A stretch of 64,000 bases of DNA from Thiohalophilus sp046483665 (GTDB taxonomy: Bacteria; Pseudomonadota; Gammaproteobacteria; UBA6429; Thiohalophilaceae), in the NCBI RefSeq assembly GCF_046483665.1, contig NZ_JAWOCR010000021.1:62001-126000 (forward strand), in the 5' to 3' direction. Below the pieces are notes generated by a model. That model searched no databases. It was not told the DNA's origin and saw nothing but the letters and a program-made list of their open reading frames with translations. Shown here piece after piece: positions 8,964 through 16,790 of this stretch. Every line of letters starts with the position of its first letter. Position 1 is the stretch's first letter. A program made the position numbers and the translations under genes.

Positions 8964-10031
8964 ATGGCAACACGGGTGCTGGTGGTCGATGACTCGGGGT
9001 TCTTTCGTCGTCGAGTTGCTGAAATTCTTAATGCCGATCCATCGCTGGAAGTGGTAGGGCAGGCGGAAAACGGTGAAGAAGCCGTACGCATGACGGCTGA
9101 ACTCAAACCCGATGTCATCACCATGGATATCGAAATGCCAGTGATGGACGGCATCACTGCTACACGTAAGATCATGCAGCGTACCCCGACACCGGTGATC
9201 ATGTTTTCTTCCCTGACGACCGATGGGGCCAAGCCCACGCTGGATGCGCTGGAAGCCGGCGCGCTCGACTTTTTGCCCAAACGTTTCGAGGATATCGCCC
9301 GTGATCGGGATGAAGCCAAGAACCTGTTATGCCAGCGGGTCCGGGCGCTGGGACGCAAACGCATGGCAACGCCGCCAGGCACTACGCCGGCCAGTAAACC
9401 GATTAGCACCAGCAGTTCCGCGCCGGCGCCGGCCCCCGCACCGCGTATCAACAAGGGCGGCACACTTAAATTACTGGCAATTGGCACATCCACCGGCGGA
9501 CCAGTGGCGCTACAACAGGTTCTGACCAACTTGCCTGCGGATTTCCCCTTGCCGATTGTGCTGGTACAGCATATGCCCGCAACCTTTACTCCGGCGTTTG
9601 CCAGGCGCCTCGATCAGCTGTGCAAGATTAACGTCAAGGAAGCCGAGAATGGCGATGTCCTTAAACCGGGCTGGGCCTATCTTGCTCCTGGCGGCAAACA
9701 AATGTTGCTGCAGGGACGCGGCAGTCGGGCGAATCTGCAAATTGTCGATGCTGATGAATCGCAGACCTACAAACCGAGCGTCGATATTACCTTCGAGTCG
9801 ATCAGCAAAGTCTATCCGGGTGAAACTCTGGCGGTGATCATGACTGGAATGGGGGCAGACGGTCGCGAGGGCGCGCGCAGCCTGAAGCAAATGGGCTCCA
9901 ATATCTGGGCTCAGGATGAGGCCAGCAGTGTGGTCTATGGTATGCCGGCCGCCGTGGCCGAGGCCGGTCTAACTGAACAGATACTCAACCTGACCGATAT
10001 CGGTCCGAGTATCATCAAACGGGTGATGTAG
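8964..10031 (+). CDS. cheB: Chemotaxis methylesterase/deamidase CheB
   Basis: CheB (355 aa) removes methyl groups from receptor glutamates during adaptation. An N-terminal receiver domain (VVDDSGFFRR, phosphoacceptor in ITMDIEMP) is joined by a Pro/Ala/Ser-rich linker (about residues 135-160) to the methylesterase domain with the catalytic GTSTGGP serine, QHMP histidine and MTGMGADG aspartate regions. GGAGG precedes the ATG. A 93 bp spacer separates it from cheA; motC follows after 3 bp. No cheR is visible in the window. Confidence 0.96.
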   Translation: MATRVLVVDDSGFFRRRVAEILNADPSLEVVGQAENGEEAVRMTAELKPDVITMDIEMPVMDGITATRKIMQRTPTPVIMFSSLTTDGAKPTLDALEAGALDFLPKRFEDIARDRDEAKNLLCQRVRALGRKRMATPPGTTPASKPISTSSSAPAPAPAPRINKGGTLKLLAIGTSTGGPVALQQVLTNLPADFPLPIVLVQHMPATFTPAFARRLDQLCKINVKEAENGDVLKPGWAYLAPGGKQMLLQGRGSRANLQIVDADESQTYKPSVDITFESISKVYPGETLAVIMTGMGADGREGARSLKQMGSNIWAQDEASSVVYGMPAAVAEAGLTEQILNLTDIGPSIIKRVM

Positions 10032-10034
10032 AAC

Positions 10035-10784
10035 ATGGATTTGCTGAGCCTGTTCGGCCTGATACTCGGGCTTGCTGCGATTCTGGTTGGCCAGCATCTG
10101 GAAGGCGGGCATATCAGTTCGTTGCTGAACGGGCCGGCGCTGTTGATCGTCATTGGCGGTACCGTCGGGGCAGTCATGTTGCAATCCCGGCTCGTGGTGT
10201 TTTTGCGCGCGATGCGCATGCTGTTCTGGACATTTTATTCTCCCCGGTTTGATTTTGAAGAGGGCATTCAGCGTATCATTCACTGGAGCAACATCGCCCG
10301 TAAGGAAGGCTTACTGGGGCTGGAAGGTGTTGAAGAAAAAGAGTCCGATCCGTTTGCCCGTAAAGGTTTGCAACTGCTGATAGACGGTAGCGAGCCGGAC
10401 AGTATTCGAAATATTCTGGACGTGGATATCTCGGTCAAGGAACAGTTCGATACCCAGGCGGCCAAAGTTTTTGAAAGCATGGGCGGTTATAGCCCGACCA
10501 TCGGCATCCTGGGCGCGGTTATGGGATTGATTCAGGTCATGGGTAACCTGTCCGATCCCGGCATGCTGGGCAGTGGTATTGCTGTGGCCTTTGTCGCCAC
10601 CATCTACGGAGTAGGTGCCGCCAATTTGATCTTTTTGCCCATTGCCAACAAGCTTAAATCTCTCGTGCAATTGCAGTCCCAGTACCGGGATATGTTTATT
10701 GAGGGCATGATCTCCATCGCCGAAGGCGAGAACCCGCGCAATATTGAAACCAAGCTGCTGGGTTATCTGCGACAGGGAGCATAA
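10035..10784 (+). CDS. motC: Flagellar motor stator MotC (MotA/PomA family)
   Basis: This 249 aa inner-membrane protein belongs to the MotA family, which forms the ion-conducting stator ring. Two N-terminal hydrophobic segments (LFGLILGLAAILVGQHLEGG and a following one), a cytoplasmic loop with many charged residues, and two C-terminal segments (GYSPTIGILGAVMGLIQVM and FVATIYGVGAANLIFLPIAN) are visible. The position after cheB and before motD is that of the second stator set (MotCD) of Pseudomonas, hence the symbol. A different main stator pair may exist elsewhere. Confidence 0.93.
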   Translation: MDLLSLFGLILGLAAILVGQHLEGGHISSLLNGPALLIVIGGTVGAVMLQSRLVVFLRAMRMLFWTFYSPRFDFEEGIQRIIHWSNIARKEGLLGLEGVEEKESDPFARKGLQLLIDGSEPDSIRNILDVDISVKEQFDTQAAKVFESMGGYSPTIGILGAVMGLIQVMGNLSDPGMLGSGIAVAFVATIYGVGAANLIFLPIANKLKSLVQLQSQYRDMFIEGMISIAEGENPRNIETKLLGYLRQGA

Positions 10785-10786
10785 CT

Positions 10787-11599
10787 ATGCGTCGCCGCCA
10801 ACGTCGACAAGTACCGGAAGAGGAGAATGTCGACCGCTGGATGGTTTCCTACGCGGATTTCATCACGTTACTATTTGCGTTTTTTGTAGTTATGTATTCC
10901 ATGTCCTCGCTCAACGAGGGCAAATACCGGGTGTTGTCCGACACCATGATCGATGCTTTCAAAACACCGCCGAAGTCCCGGGACCCGATTCAGATCGGGG
11001 AGCAGGCCAAAGCGTTTCTCCCGGTGGATCCGTTGATCGAACAGCCTCGCACACAAATCGTCCAGTTAAAGGCACCGGAGACGACCGTGGATCGATCCCG
11101 GCAGATGGCGCAAATTGCCGAGCAGCTCCGCGAATCCATGCAGCCGCTGATCGATAAGGGGATTATTAACATCAACCAGGACAAACTGTGGGTAGAAGTG
11201 GAAATGGACACCCGGGTACTATTTCCCAGCGGCGCGGCGCAGCTCACACAGCAAGCTTACCCGGTACTGGAGGAGCTGGCCGAGGTGTTACGCGATGTCC
11301 CCAACCATATTGATGTGGAAGGGCATACCGACAATCAGCCCATCAATACTCTGGCCTATCCGTCTAACTGGGAACTGTCCGCAGCGCGCGCCGCGAGCGT
11401 GGTCCATCTGTTCACCCAGAGCGGGGTGGAGCCGCAGCGGCTGTCCGCCATCGGCTATGGCGAACACCGGCCGATTGCCGATAATGACAGCCTCCAGGGC
11501 CGCCAGCGCAATCGCCGGGTCACGGTGGTGATTCTGGCTGATAAAAATGCCCGCCGAATGCTGGAAATCGAGCGCCAGATGGACAAGGATCGGAACTAG
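10787..11599 (+). CDS. motD: Flagellar motor stator MotD (MotB family)
   Basis: MotD (270 aa) pairs with MotC to form the stator. One N-terminal membrane segment carries the ion-binding Asp (VSYADFITLLFAFFVVMYS), followed by a plug-like linker and a C-terminal OmpA-type peptidoglycan-binding domain (VEGHTDNQPI, NWELSAARAASVV, GYGEHRPIADN, RNRRV). It starts 2 bp after motC, so co-translation is likely. The sequence around the Asp resembles proton-driven MotB, but ion type cannot be read with certainty. Confidence 0.94.
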   Translation: MRRRQRRQVPEEENVDRWMVSYADFITLLFAFFVVMYSMSSLNEGKYRVLSDTMIDAFKTPPKSRDPIQIGEQAKAFLPVDPLIEQPRTQIVQLKAPETTVDRSRQMAQIAEQLRESMQPLIDKGIININQDKLWVEVEMDTRVLFPSGAAQLTQQAYPVLEELAEVLRDVPNHIDVEGHTDNQPINTLAYPSNWELSAARAASVVHLFTQSGVEPQRLSAIGYGEHRPIADNDSLQGRQRNRRVTVVILADKNARRMLEIERQMDKDRN

Positions 11600-11836
11600 A
11601 CGTCCTGGTATCGGTTGTACTGTGTGACAGGCAGTTACATCCTCTCGTCAGCCTGGATGCACAGAATGCCGGCCCCGATCTTATGGAGAATCCCGGAGCC
11701 GCTTTTGAATAAGCTTTTGCGGGGTCCGGGCTCTCTGTCAGAGGATATCTGTTTGCTGGAACAGCCTGATGACAGAATATCCAGGCTGGTGTCTGGCCGG
11801 ATTCTTGCATTTAACAGCCCTTATGAGGAGACGCAT

Positions 11837-12649
11837 TTGAAAATCTGGGCGGTGGCCAATCAGAAAGGCGGGGTGGGCAAAACCACCACGGCCGTGACGC
11901 TGGCCGGACATCTGGTCAACCAGGGCGAGCGTGTGCTGCTGGTGGACATGGATCCCCATGGCTCGTTGACCGCCTATTTTGGGAATGATCCCGATACTCT
12001 GGAAGAGAGCCTCTATTTGCTGTTCCAGGGCGAGGGCGCCGAGTCGCAGGAGGACCCGCGAGAGTTATTGCTGAATACCCGGTTCGATGGCCTGAGGCTG
12101 TTGCCGGCCTCCACCGCACTGGCCACGCTGGATCGCCAGCTTGGCAGCCAGGAGGGCAAGGGCCTGGTTATGGCCCGCAGCCTGGCGCGACTGGAGGGGG
12201 AATTCGATACCGTGTTGATCGATTGCCCGCCCACGCTGGGTATTCTGATGGTCAATGCCATGGCGGCCTGTGAACACCTGCTGCTGCCGGTACAGACGGA
12301 ATTCCTTGCCCTCAAGGGACTGGAACGGATGATGCGCACTTTACAGATGATCCTGCGCGCGCGCCGCGGCGGGTTGAGCCATACCATTATTCCGACCATG
12401 TATGATCGGCGTACCCGCGCTGCCGTAGAGAGTTTGCAGGTACTGCGTGAAAAATACGGCAACGAGGTGTGGAACTCCGTGATTCCGGTCGATACCCAGT
12501 TTCGGGAGGCCAGCAAGCAGGGCATTCCCCTTTCGATTATGCGGACTTCTGCGCGTGGAGCCCAGGCCTATGCCGCGCTGCTGTATTCCCTGTTGAATCC
12601 CGGGGTCGACGAACCCCGTTTAAAACTGGTGACCGGTTATGAGCAATAA
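11837..12649 (+). CDS. parC: ParA-like ATPase ParC of the polar chemotaxis-array system
   Basis: This 270 aa protein is a ParA-type ATPase with deviant Walker A (KGGVGKTTT, near residue 10) and DMDPHGSLTAYFG. In Vibrio and Pseudomonas the gene at this place, between motD and a CheW-like gene, positions and partitions polar chemotaxis arrays. The start is a TTG at 11837 with GAGGAG upstream, giving MKIWAVANQKGG, which matches homologue N-termini; the longer open frame to 11615 includes non-family sequence. The 237 bp before it holds no other gene. It overlaps the next gene by 11 bp. Confidence 0.9.
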   Translation: MKIWAVANQKGGVGKTTTAVTLAGHLVNQGERVLLVDMDPHGSLTAYFGNDPDTLEESLYLLFQGEGAESQEDPRELLLNTRFDGLRLLPASTALATLDRQLGSQEGKGLVMARSLARLEGEFDTVLIDCPPTLGILMVNAMAACEHLLLPVQTEFLALKGLERMMRTLQMILRARRGGLSHTIIPTMYDRRTRAAVESLQVLREKYGNEVWNSVIPVDTQFREASKQGIPLSIMRTSARGAQAYAALLYSLLNPGVDEPRLKLVTGYEQ

Positions 12650-13364
12650 GCCCGCCAAGCAGACTCTGGTGGAAGAAAAAGTCGCGCTGGATATATTCCT
12701 GCAGTCCCTGCTGCGGGAACCGACGCCCGAACCGGAAGCGGCCCCCGCGCCGACGGTGATCACGCCACCTGAGGTTCCACCGCGGGTGACGGTCGATGTC
12801 CCGCCGCCGACGGCAGTGGAGCAGAAAACCCTGGTGGTGGAATCTCCGGACGTATCGCTGGAGAGCATGCCTGATACTCCGTCACCGGTCGCCGGCGAAG
12901 ATTTGCCGCCCTGGGCTGAGCTTTTCCAGGCCATGCTGTTTCGTGTTGCCGGTCTCACCCTCGCGGTGCCTCTGGAAGAATTGGGCGGCGTGCTGGAGTT
13001 CGATTCCGATCAGCTTACCGAGATGCCCGGTCACGCCGATTTCTATCTGGGGCTGGTCACCCACATGGGCAAGAGTGTGCCGATCGTCGATACTGCCCGT
13101 CTGGTCTTTCCCCCAGAAAAACTGCAACAGCTGGCCGGAGACGATCCGGTCAAACGGCTCCGGCGCGTGGTCCTTATCGATGAGGGGCGCTGGGGTCTGG
13201 CCTGTGACGAGGTCGACGAGGTGATTACCCTGCGCAAGGATGAAGTTCGCTGGCGCAGTAATCGCACCCGCCGACGCTGGCTGCGGGGAACAGTCATTCA
13301 ACACATGTGCGCCCTGGTGGATACTGACGCGTTTGCAACAAAATTGGCCGAAGGTCGGGATTAA
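12639..13364 (+). CDS. parP: ParP-like protein: Pro-rich N-terminus plus CheW-like domain
   Basis: The 241 aa product has a disordered Pro/Val/Glu-rich N-terminal part (to about residue 85) and a C-terminal CheW-like domain (FRVAGLTLAVPLEELGGVLE, FYLGLVTHMGKSVPIVD, GLACDEVDEV). This arrangement is that of ParP in Vibrio, which links ParC to CheA and stabilises arrays. Its first codons overlap parC, a sign of coupling. Symbol assigned from architecture and context; a plain CheW paralogue is the alternative. Confidence 0.82.
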   Translation: MSNKPAKQTLVEEKVALDIFLQSLLREPTPEPEAAPAPTVITPPEVPPRVTVDVPPPTAVEQKTLVVESPDVSLESMPDTPSPVAGEDLPPWAELFQAMLFRVAGLTLAVPLEELGGVLEFDSDQLTEMPGHADFYLGLVTHMGKSVPIVDTARLVFPPEKLQQLAGDDPVKRLRRVVLIDEGRWGLACDEVDEVITLRKDEVRWRSNRTRRRWLRGTVIQHMCALVDTDAFATKLAEGRD

Positions 13365-13368
13365 ACCC

Positions 13369-13395
13369 TCAAATCAGCGGCTTAGCGGCCGATAA
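13369..13395 (+). promoter_or_regulatory. Probable sigma-28 promoter for cheW
   Basis: GCCGATAA at 13388-13395 is a perfect FliA -10 element. Eleven bases upstream is TCAAATCA (13369-13376), a partial match to the -35 element TAAAGTTT (TCAA for TAAA). It lies right after parP and about 140 bp before cheW, so it may give cheW, the small gene and DUF2802 their own sigma-28 transcript. Confidence 0.6.
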
Positions 13396-13533
13396 CAATA
13401 ATATAACCATCGCCACGCAGGATGCTGTCGTCCACTGAGCTGTCAATGGCATGGATAATGCAATCTATTATTTCGCACGGTCGGGGCGCCGAATATTTGA
13501 CGCCACCGGCACCGGCAAGGAGAGAGACAACCG

Positions 13534-14010
13534 ATGAATGACGTCGTAGAAGCCGCCAACGAGCCGAGCATCCAGTGGGTGACCTTCAAGCTGGAAGGCG
13601 AGAAGTATGGCATCAAGGTGATGCAGGTGCAGGAAGTGCTGCGTATGAACGAGATTGCGCCGGTTCCTGGCGCCCCGGATTATGTTCTGGGCATCATCAA
13701 CCTGCGCGGTAACGTCGTTACCGTGATCGATACCCGCAAACGGTTCGGCCTGCCGATACAAGAACCGGATGATTCGACACGTATCGTCATCGTTGAGGCG
13801 GAAAACCAGATCGTCGGTATTCTGGTCGACAGCGTGGCTGAAGTCGCCAATTTGCGAACTTCCGAGATCGAAACCGCGCCCAATGTTGGCAACGACGACA
13901 GTGCCAAATATATTCAGGGTGTCTCCAGCCAGGATGGCGAGTTGTTGATTCTGGTCGACGTTAACAAGTTGTTGACGGACGATGAATGGGAGGAGGTTGC
14001 AACCTTGTAA
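13534..14010 (+). CDS. cheW: Chemotaxis coupling protein CheW
   Basis: CheW (158 aa) links receptors to CheA in the signalling array. It is a single CheW domain: WVTFKLEGEKYGIKVMQVQE, then PDYVLGIINLRGNVVTVID and GILVDSVAEV. The start is ATG at 13534 with a GGAGAG ribosome site. The upstream spacer carries a probable sigma-28 promoter. Length and sequence are typical. Confidence 0.96.
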   Translation: MNDVVEAANEPSIQWVTFKLEGEKYGIKVMQVQEVLRMNEIAPVPGAPDYVLGIINLRGNVVTVIDTRKRFGLPIQEPDDSTRIVIVEAENQIVGILVDSVAEVANLRTSEIETAPNVGNDDSAKYIQGVSSQDGELLILVDVNKLLTDDEWEEVATL

Positions 14011-14021
14011 CCTGTTCGGGC

Positions 14022-14204
14022 ATGACGGAGATACGTAATATCATCCCGTTGAATCCTGGTTGGTCGGTTAACAAGTCCCGGCCAACCGAACCGACCGGGG
14101 ACCGCAAGCAACGCCCCGGACGCCAACCCGGACGTTCGCCACAACAGCCGCCGGATAAACAGGGTGATCCCGATAACGGATCGCAGATTGACGAATATGC
14201 CTGA
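14022..14204 (+). CDS. Small basic Pro/Arg-rich protein between cheW and DUF2802
   Basis: A 60 aa product starting MTEIRNIIPLNPGW, with a Pro/Arg/Gln-rich middle and ending SQIDEYA. It begins 11 bp after cheW and ends 8 bp before the DUF2802 gene, so all three are tightly packed in one direction, which supports real translation. No transmembrane segment or known domain is visible; the protein looks disordered. I do not recognise a function. The ordered ends and the position suggest a motility or chemotaxis link, but this is an inference. Confidence 0.6.
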   Translation: MTEIRNIIPLNPGWSVNKSRPTEPTGDRKQRPGRQPGRSPQQPPDKQGDPDNGSQIDEYA

Positions 14205-14212
14205 GGTGGCGA

Positions 14213-14614
14213 ATGGAACCCTTGAACCTGTTAAGCGAACCCGATTTCAATATTTTGCTGCTGCTGGCAAGTAGCGTATTCCTGTTGCTGGCGGGACTGG
14301 CTATTCATTCCCTGCGCCGCCAGAACAAACAACAGCAACAAACCCTGGCCGCGGTCAAAAACGATTTGCGCGCTCTGACCACAGCGGCGGTCAGTGTTGG
14401 TGAGCGTCTGCTTGAAGTCGAGCGTCGTCAGCGGCATCTGGCCGAACGCCAGGAACAGGTCGACATCTATGACTCCGCCAACCAGCCTTACGAACATGCC
14501 ATCCGCATGGTCGAAAAAGGTGCCAGTGTTGAACAACTGGTGGACGTCTGTGGTCTCAGTACCAACGAGGCGGAATTGCTGCACATGATGCATCGCTTCG
14601 ACAAGGCGGGTTAA
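14213..14614 (+). CDS. DUF2802 membrane protein of the chemotaxis cluster
   Basis: A 133 aa protein with one N-terminal membrane helix (about residues 14-33, ILLLLASSVFLLLAGLAI), a predicted coiled coil (residues 35-85) and a C-terminal small helical domain (YEHAIRMVEKGASVEQLVDV, LSTNEAELLHMMH) that resembles a helix-turn-helix. DUF2802 genes follow cheW in many polar flagellates; the role is unknown. A terminator-like hairpin 44 bp downstream ends the cluster. Confidence 0.85.
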   Translation: MEPLNLLSEPDFNILLLLASSVFLLLAGLAIHSLRRQNKQQQQTLAAVKNDLRALTTAAVSVGERLLEVERRQRHLAERQEQVDIYDSANQPYEHAIRMVEKGASVEQLVDVCGLSTNEAELLHMMHRFDKAG

Positions 14615-14657
14615 ATCTCTGTTTCTTGATTGTCTGTTCTCCCAACTGTTGTATTTT

Positions 14658-14687
14658 GCGCCCGGTCAATCCGGGCGTCTTATTTTC
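14658..14687 (+). terminator. Rho-independent terminator after the chemotaxis cluster
   Basis: CGCCCGG (14659-14665) pairs with CCGGGCG (14671-14677) across a 5-base loop and is followed by TCTTATTTT. It closes the long flagellar/chemotaxis transcription unit. Confidence 0.75.
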
Positions 14688-14804
14688 CGGGATTTTTTCT
14701 TGTAGCGTGTCACGGGTCCGGTGCATGGCTGGGAGTATTGGTTTAAAATCCAGCTTGTACCTGCTTCAGGCAGGCAAATCACTGTAAATCCAAGAGGATG
14801 TCGA

Positions 14805-15596
14805 ATGAAAAGGCGGGCCTGCGTCGTCTGCGAGACGAATGAATTCGCTCAACAATATTGCCACCTGCAAGATCAGGACTATCTGCGTTGTGATAGCTGC
14901 GGCCTGATTTATGTTGACCGGTTGTTAAAACCGGAAGAGCTCTACAAGGCCTATAGTGGCAACAGCTTCAAGTCGTTGCGCCGCAAACTGACCGCACCGT
15001 TTAGAAAATTCAGCTGGAGCAAATCGTTCGACAAGTCCATGCGTCGCGCCCGCGGGATTTTCGAATTTGGTCAAAAACAGGTAACCGCCGGCGGCGAGAA
15101 GCGCCGGTATATGGATATCGGCTGTAACAAAGGTTTCTTGCTGGCGACGGCGCACAAGCATGGCTGGGATGTTTATGGCATTGAGCTGGTCCGGGAATTG
15201 ATCCGGCCTTTTATCAACAGTTATCCGCAGTACAGTAAGCAGGTATTCTCGGAACGCTTCGAGGATGCAAAAGAAAACGTTGAAAAGGCCAGTTTCGATT
15301 TGATTACGGCGATCGATGTGGTTGAGCATTTTGAAGATGTGTCTGGCGATTTGCAGGGGATTTATGAACTGATCAAGCCGGGTGGAGTCTTCTTGATTCA
15401 GACTCCCGATACCGCCTGTGAGCGGGCTGAACGGGAAAAGTGTGGCTGGGGAGCGCTCAAGCCGCTCGAACATTTACATCTATTCAATTGCGAAAACTTC
15501 ACCTCACTGGCGAAGCGTGCTGGTTTCAGTAAAATAGAATGTTTTGCGCCATTCGAGGAAGCTGATGGTAACTTTGTTGCCGTGTTGCGTAAATAA
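14805..15596 (+). CDS. Class I SAM methyltransferase with N-terminal zinc ribbon
   Basis: A 263 aa protein. Four cysteines in two CxxC pairs (C6/C9 and C29/C32: CVVC and CDSC) form a probable zinc ribbon, followed by a Rossmann methyltransferase fold with motif I DIGCNKGFLL (about residue 103) and a DVVEHFEDV segment (about residue 168). Methyltransferases of this kind often act on sugars or small molecules in surface-polysaccharide loci. Here it stands alone: a terminator lies before it and about 900 bp without genes after. AAGAGG precedes ATG 14805. Substrate unknown. Confidence 0.85.
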   Translation: MKRRACVVCETNEFAQQYCHLQDQDYLRCDSCGLIYVDRLLKPEELYKAYSGNSFKSLRRKLTAPFRKFSWSKSFDKSMRRARGIFEFGQKQVTAGGEKRRYMDIGCNKGFLLATAHKHGWDVYGIELVRELIRPFINSYPQYSKQVFSERFEDAKENVEKASFDLITAIDVVEHFEDVSGDLQGIYELIKPGGVFLIQTPDTACERAEREKCGWGALKPLEHLHLFNCENFTSLAKRAGFSKIECFAPFEEADGNFVAVLRK

Positions 15597-16502
15597 TAAC
15601 CCGGGCACCGGGAAATTGCCCAGGTATAGTCGACAAGCTATCACTGTTGTCAGTGAACTCGATTGTGGTTTTGAACTTTGGGTGTAAGCCCGAACCATCT
15701 TGTTAATCCTTCTCATCGAACAAGATCACTTCGCGACAGTAAAGCTGGTAAGGGGCTGTCGCTTAACGGCGTTATCCTGATTGCAGTGCCTGGTGCGGGT
15801 GTTTTCTATGTGGTTTTTCGTCGACTGGAACGGGTCGAAACCGTGTCGTATGCTTGGTTTTTAATAATGCAAGTGCTGGATTGTGTCAATTGTCAGCGAC
15901 CGGCAGGGTGTTCACCCTGGGTGTGTTTTCGCACTATAAGGTCTGACCTCTCAAATCAGAGCTGATTCCTGATACTGGTTTTCAACTGCTCACGCCTGAT
16001 TCCGTTCCGGCTGCCGGAGAGCTGCTTCCGCCGTTGTCACTGGTGTGATTGTTGGCGCTGCTCAATCCCGGCATGAGCTTTATTTCAGAGCTCCCGGGGG
16101 AGGTGCTTTGGGTAGCTGGTGTATCGAAATACGGAAATCTTAAAATAATAAAGTAGCAATGATTGATACACCAAGAGGACCTGTAGATGAAGTCGAATGT
16201 ACGTGAGCGATGCGGCATACAGCGGATATCGTTACATTAACAGGTTTGGCTCGATTCATGCGTTATCAGTAATCATATCTGACGGGGGAGGTTACTTTCC
16301 TTCGGGTATTTCGGTTTTTCTCGACTGTTACCCGTGCGCGAACCTATGATGTTGAAGCTTACTGGAAAGTTACAGAAAGACGCAATGGAAAGGGGGGTGT
16401 GAAATTCTTCATCACTATCGAGAGGGAGGGTATGATTGAAATTCGATTTCCGGAGAGCCTTGATACAGCACCGGCTACCTTGTTTTAATTCGGTCTTGTT
16501 TT
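15597..16502. other. 906 bp without a supported gene
   Basis: Small open frames exist on both strands (for example 15678-15965 and 15982-16218), but none has a ribosome site, a known domain or the codon pattern of the neighbours, and the base composition looks more A+T-rich. It holds several short imperfect hairpins (for instance GACAG near 15735 with CTGTC near 15756). I recognise no RNA gene, mobile element or riboswitch here; it could be decayed sequence or contain an unrecognised RNA. Confidence 0.5.
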
Positions 16503-16790
16503 TTATTCCCGGTTTTTCGGTGTTTTACCGCGTAACATATAAGCAAAGGCGATCACCTCGGCGACCGCCAGATAAAGTGCGTGCGGGATTTCTTCCCCCA
16601 GTTCCAGTCGGGATAACAGTTTGACCAGCTCCGGGTTGTCCTGAATCGGCACCTCATGCTGGCGGGCAATATCCAGAATTTGCTGAGCCAGGTCGCCACC
16701 CCCCTTGGCGGTGACTGTCGGGGCGTTCTCGCCGTCATAATGCAACGCCACGGCCAGTGGCAGCGGCGGTTGTCCGGTTTGTTCGCTCAT
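16503..16790 (-). CDS. FlhB C-terminal domain-like protein (FhlB)
   Basis: A 95 aa protein that aligns with only the cytoplasmic end of FlhB: LAVALHYDGENAPTVTAKGG, then ELGEEIPHALYLAVAEVIAF. The latter closely matches the FlhB tail at the start of the window (EIPSGLYLAVAQVLAY). The NPTH autocleavage motif is absent. Such stand-alone FlhB-like proteins occur next to fliK in pseudomonads and are thought to take part in export switching. Its ATG overlaps the end of fliK by 4 bp. Confidence 0.85.
   Translation of the reverse strand: MSEQTGQPPLPLAVALHYDGENAPTVTAKGGGDLAQQILDIARQHEVPIQDNPELVKLLSRLELGEEIPHALYLAVAEVIAFAYMLRGKTPKNRE

Noticed and set aside
11615..11836. Upstream extension of the ParA-like gene
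   Set aside because: Not similar to ParC N-termini; a good ribosome site favours TTG 11837.
15678..15965. 95-codon open frame
   Set aside because: No ribosome site, no conserved pattern and biased composition; treated as chance.
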